Shown: one piece after another, positions 5,995 through 6,267 of the stretch
How the letters are laid out: each line of letters begins with the position of its first letter
Position numbering within the stretch: position 1 is the stretch's first letter
Source: an uncultured Gemmatimonadales bacterium
Lineage (GTDB): Bacteria > Gemmatimonadota > Gemmatimonadetes > Longimicrobiales > Gaopeijiaceae
DNA: 6,267 nucleotides
Reading direction: 5' to 3'
Assembly (NCBI GenBank): GCA_937982605.1
Contig: CALJLC010000020.1
Location: forward strand, 1 to 6,267
Program-made: the position numbers and the translations under genes
Notes under the pieces: generated by a model
The model's database searches: none
What the model saw: only the letters and a program-made list of their open reading frames with translations
Told to the model about the DNA's origin: nothing

Positions 5995-6267
5995 GGGATT
6001 CCTCACCGATGGGTCCTCGGGTGGGGCCGACGAGCGGCCGGGTTCATAGGGAGAGAGCCGGGAACGGCCGCTCGGGATTCGGCCTTCGTCGCTCGCGGAG
6101 GAGGTGGCCGCTGCCGGAGTGCCCCTCGGTGACACGACCACACGGGTGCCCTTCGGGGTCGACGGAGGGACGGGCGTCACGCCCGCGGGAGGGCGAGGCG
6201 GACCTTGTGTCGCGACGCGCGAGAGGGGACCATCGCGCGCGCAAGACGGGGGGGCGGCGCCGCGCAG
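5995..6267. other. Upstream region of the DUF6632-like gene, no clear gene
   Basis: No convincing coding region, RNA gene or sigma70 promoter is visible here. It contains the ribosome-binding site of the downstream minus-strand gene, a 10-bp inverted repeat (6031-6074) and a CGGGCG-TCA-CGCCCG hairpin (6171-6185). A short minus-strand frame enters from the right edge and stops at TGA 6179-6177. It reads as 29 Arg/Ala-rich residues ending in VRLALPRA, and could be the C-terminal tail of a gene outside the window, with the hairpin as its end, but the evidence is too thin for a call. Confidence 0.4.
6031..6074. repeat. 10-bp perfect inverted repeat in the leader of the DUF6632-like gene
   Basis: CGAGCGGCCG (6031-6040) and CGGCCGCTCG (6065-6074) are exact reverse complements separated by 24 nt. 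The repeat lies about 40-80 nt upstream of the minus-strand start codon at 5994, so if transcribed it would form a stable stem-loop in the 5' leader. It could be a structured leader, the end of an upstream transcript or a protein-binding site. It lacks a flanking U-tract. Confidence 0.45.

Noticed and set aside
5563..6132. Plus-strand open frame opposite the DUF6632-like gene
   Set aside because: It has no ribosome-binding site and a hydrophilic, biased composition. The opposite strand has a well-spaced ribosome-binding site and four clear membrane helices.
5995..6180. N-terminal extension of the DUF6632-like protein to an ATG at 6180
   Set aside because: The added 62 residues are Pro/Ser/Arg-rich with no helix or signal peptide, and ATG 5994 has a GAGG motif at ideal spacing.
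6101..6267. Plus-strand GTG frame running off the right edge after a GGAGGAG run
   Set aside because: The purine run abuts the GTG with no spacer, and the product is Gly/Thr/Arg low-complexity sequence without any recognisable motif.

Overview
The window comes from a high-GC bacterial chromosome (roughly 70% GC by eye, with strong G/C preference at third codon positions). Two long permeases of the ADOP family (Acidobacterial Duplicated Orphan Permease, related to MacB/FtsX) sit beside a PadR-family regulator. That combination is typical of Acidobacteriota and Gemmatimonadota and their environmental relatives. The phylum assignment is inference from gene content; no marker gene is present.

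Layout. (1) Positions 1-2252, minus strand: ADOP permease 1, intact from its start codon but cut by the left window edge after 750 residues. (2) Positions 2253-2466: divergent control region. It holds a leftward sigma70-like promoter for permease 1, a possible 7-codon upstream ORF that ends on the permease start codon, and a rightward promoter overlaid by two tandem copies of a palindromic operator. (3) Positions 2467-2787, plus strand: PadR-type regulator of 106 aa. (4) Positions 2784-5435, plus strand: ADOP permease 2, complete at 883 aa, starting at a GTG that overlaps the padR stop codon (GTGA). (5) Positions 5436-5619: convergent intergenic region with GC palindromes and a conspicuous AT-rich island containing a short dyad. 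(6) Positions 5620-5994, minus strand: a 124-aa four-helix membrane protein resembling the DUF6632 family. (7) Positions 5995-6267: its upstream region, with a 10-bp perfect inverted repeat and no convincing gene.

How the parts work together (inference). PadR probably represses its own operon, padR-ADOP2, by binding the tandem palindromes that cover the -35/-10 spacer and the -10 box. The divergent ADOP1 has its own promoter about 50 bp away and may or may not share this control. No ABC ATPase or membrane-fusion protein is visible beside either permease, in keeping with the 'orphan' label. The substrate is unknown. Nothing in the window looks like a mobile element, CRISPR array, tRNA or rRNA. 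The points most worth a second look are the operator architecture, the divergent pairing of two ADOPs with different N-terminal prefix domains, the upstream ORF coupled to ADOP1, the internal ribosome-binding site in ADOP2 at its domain boundary, and the AT-rich island.
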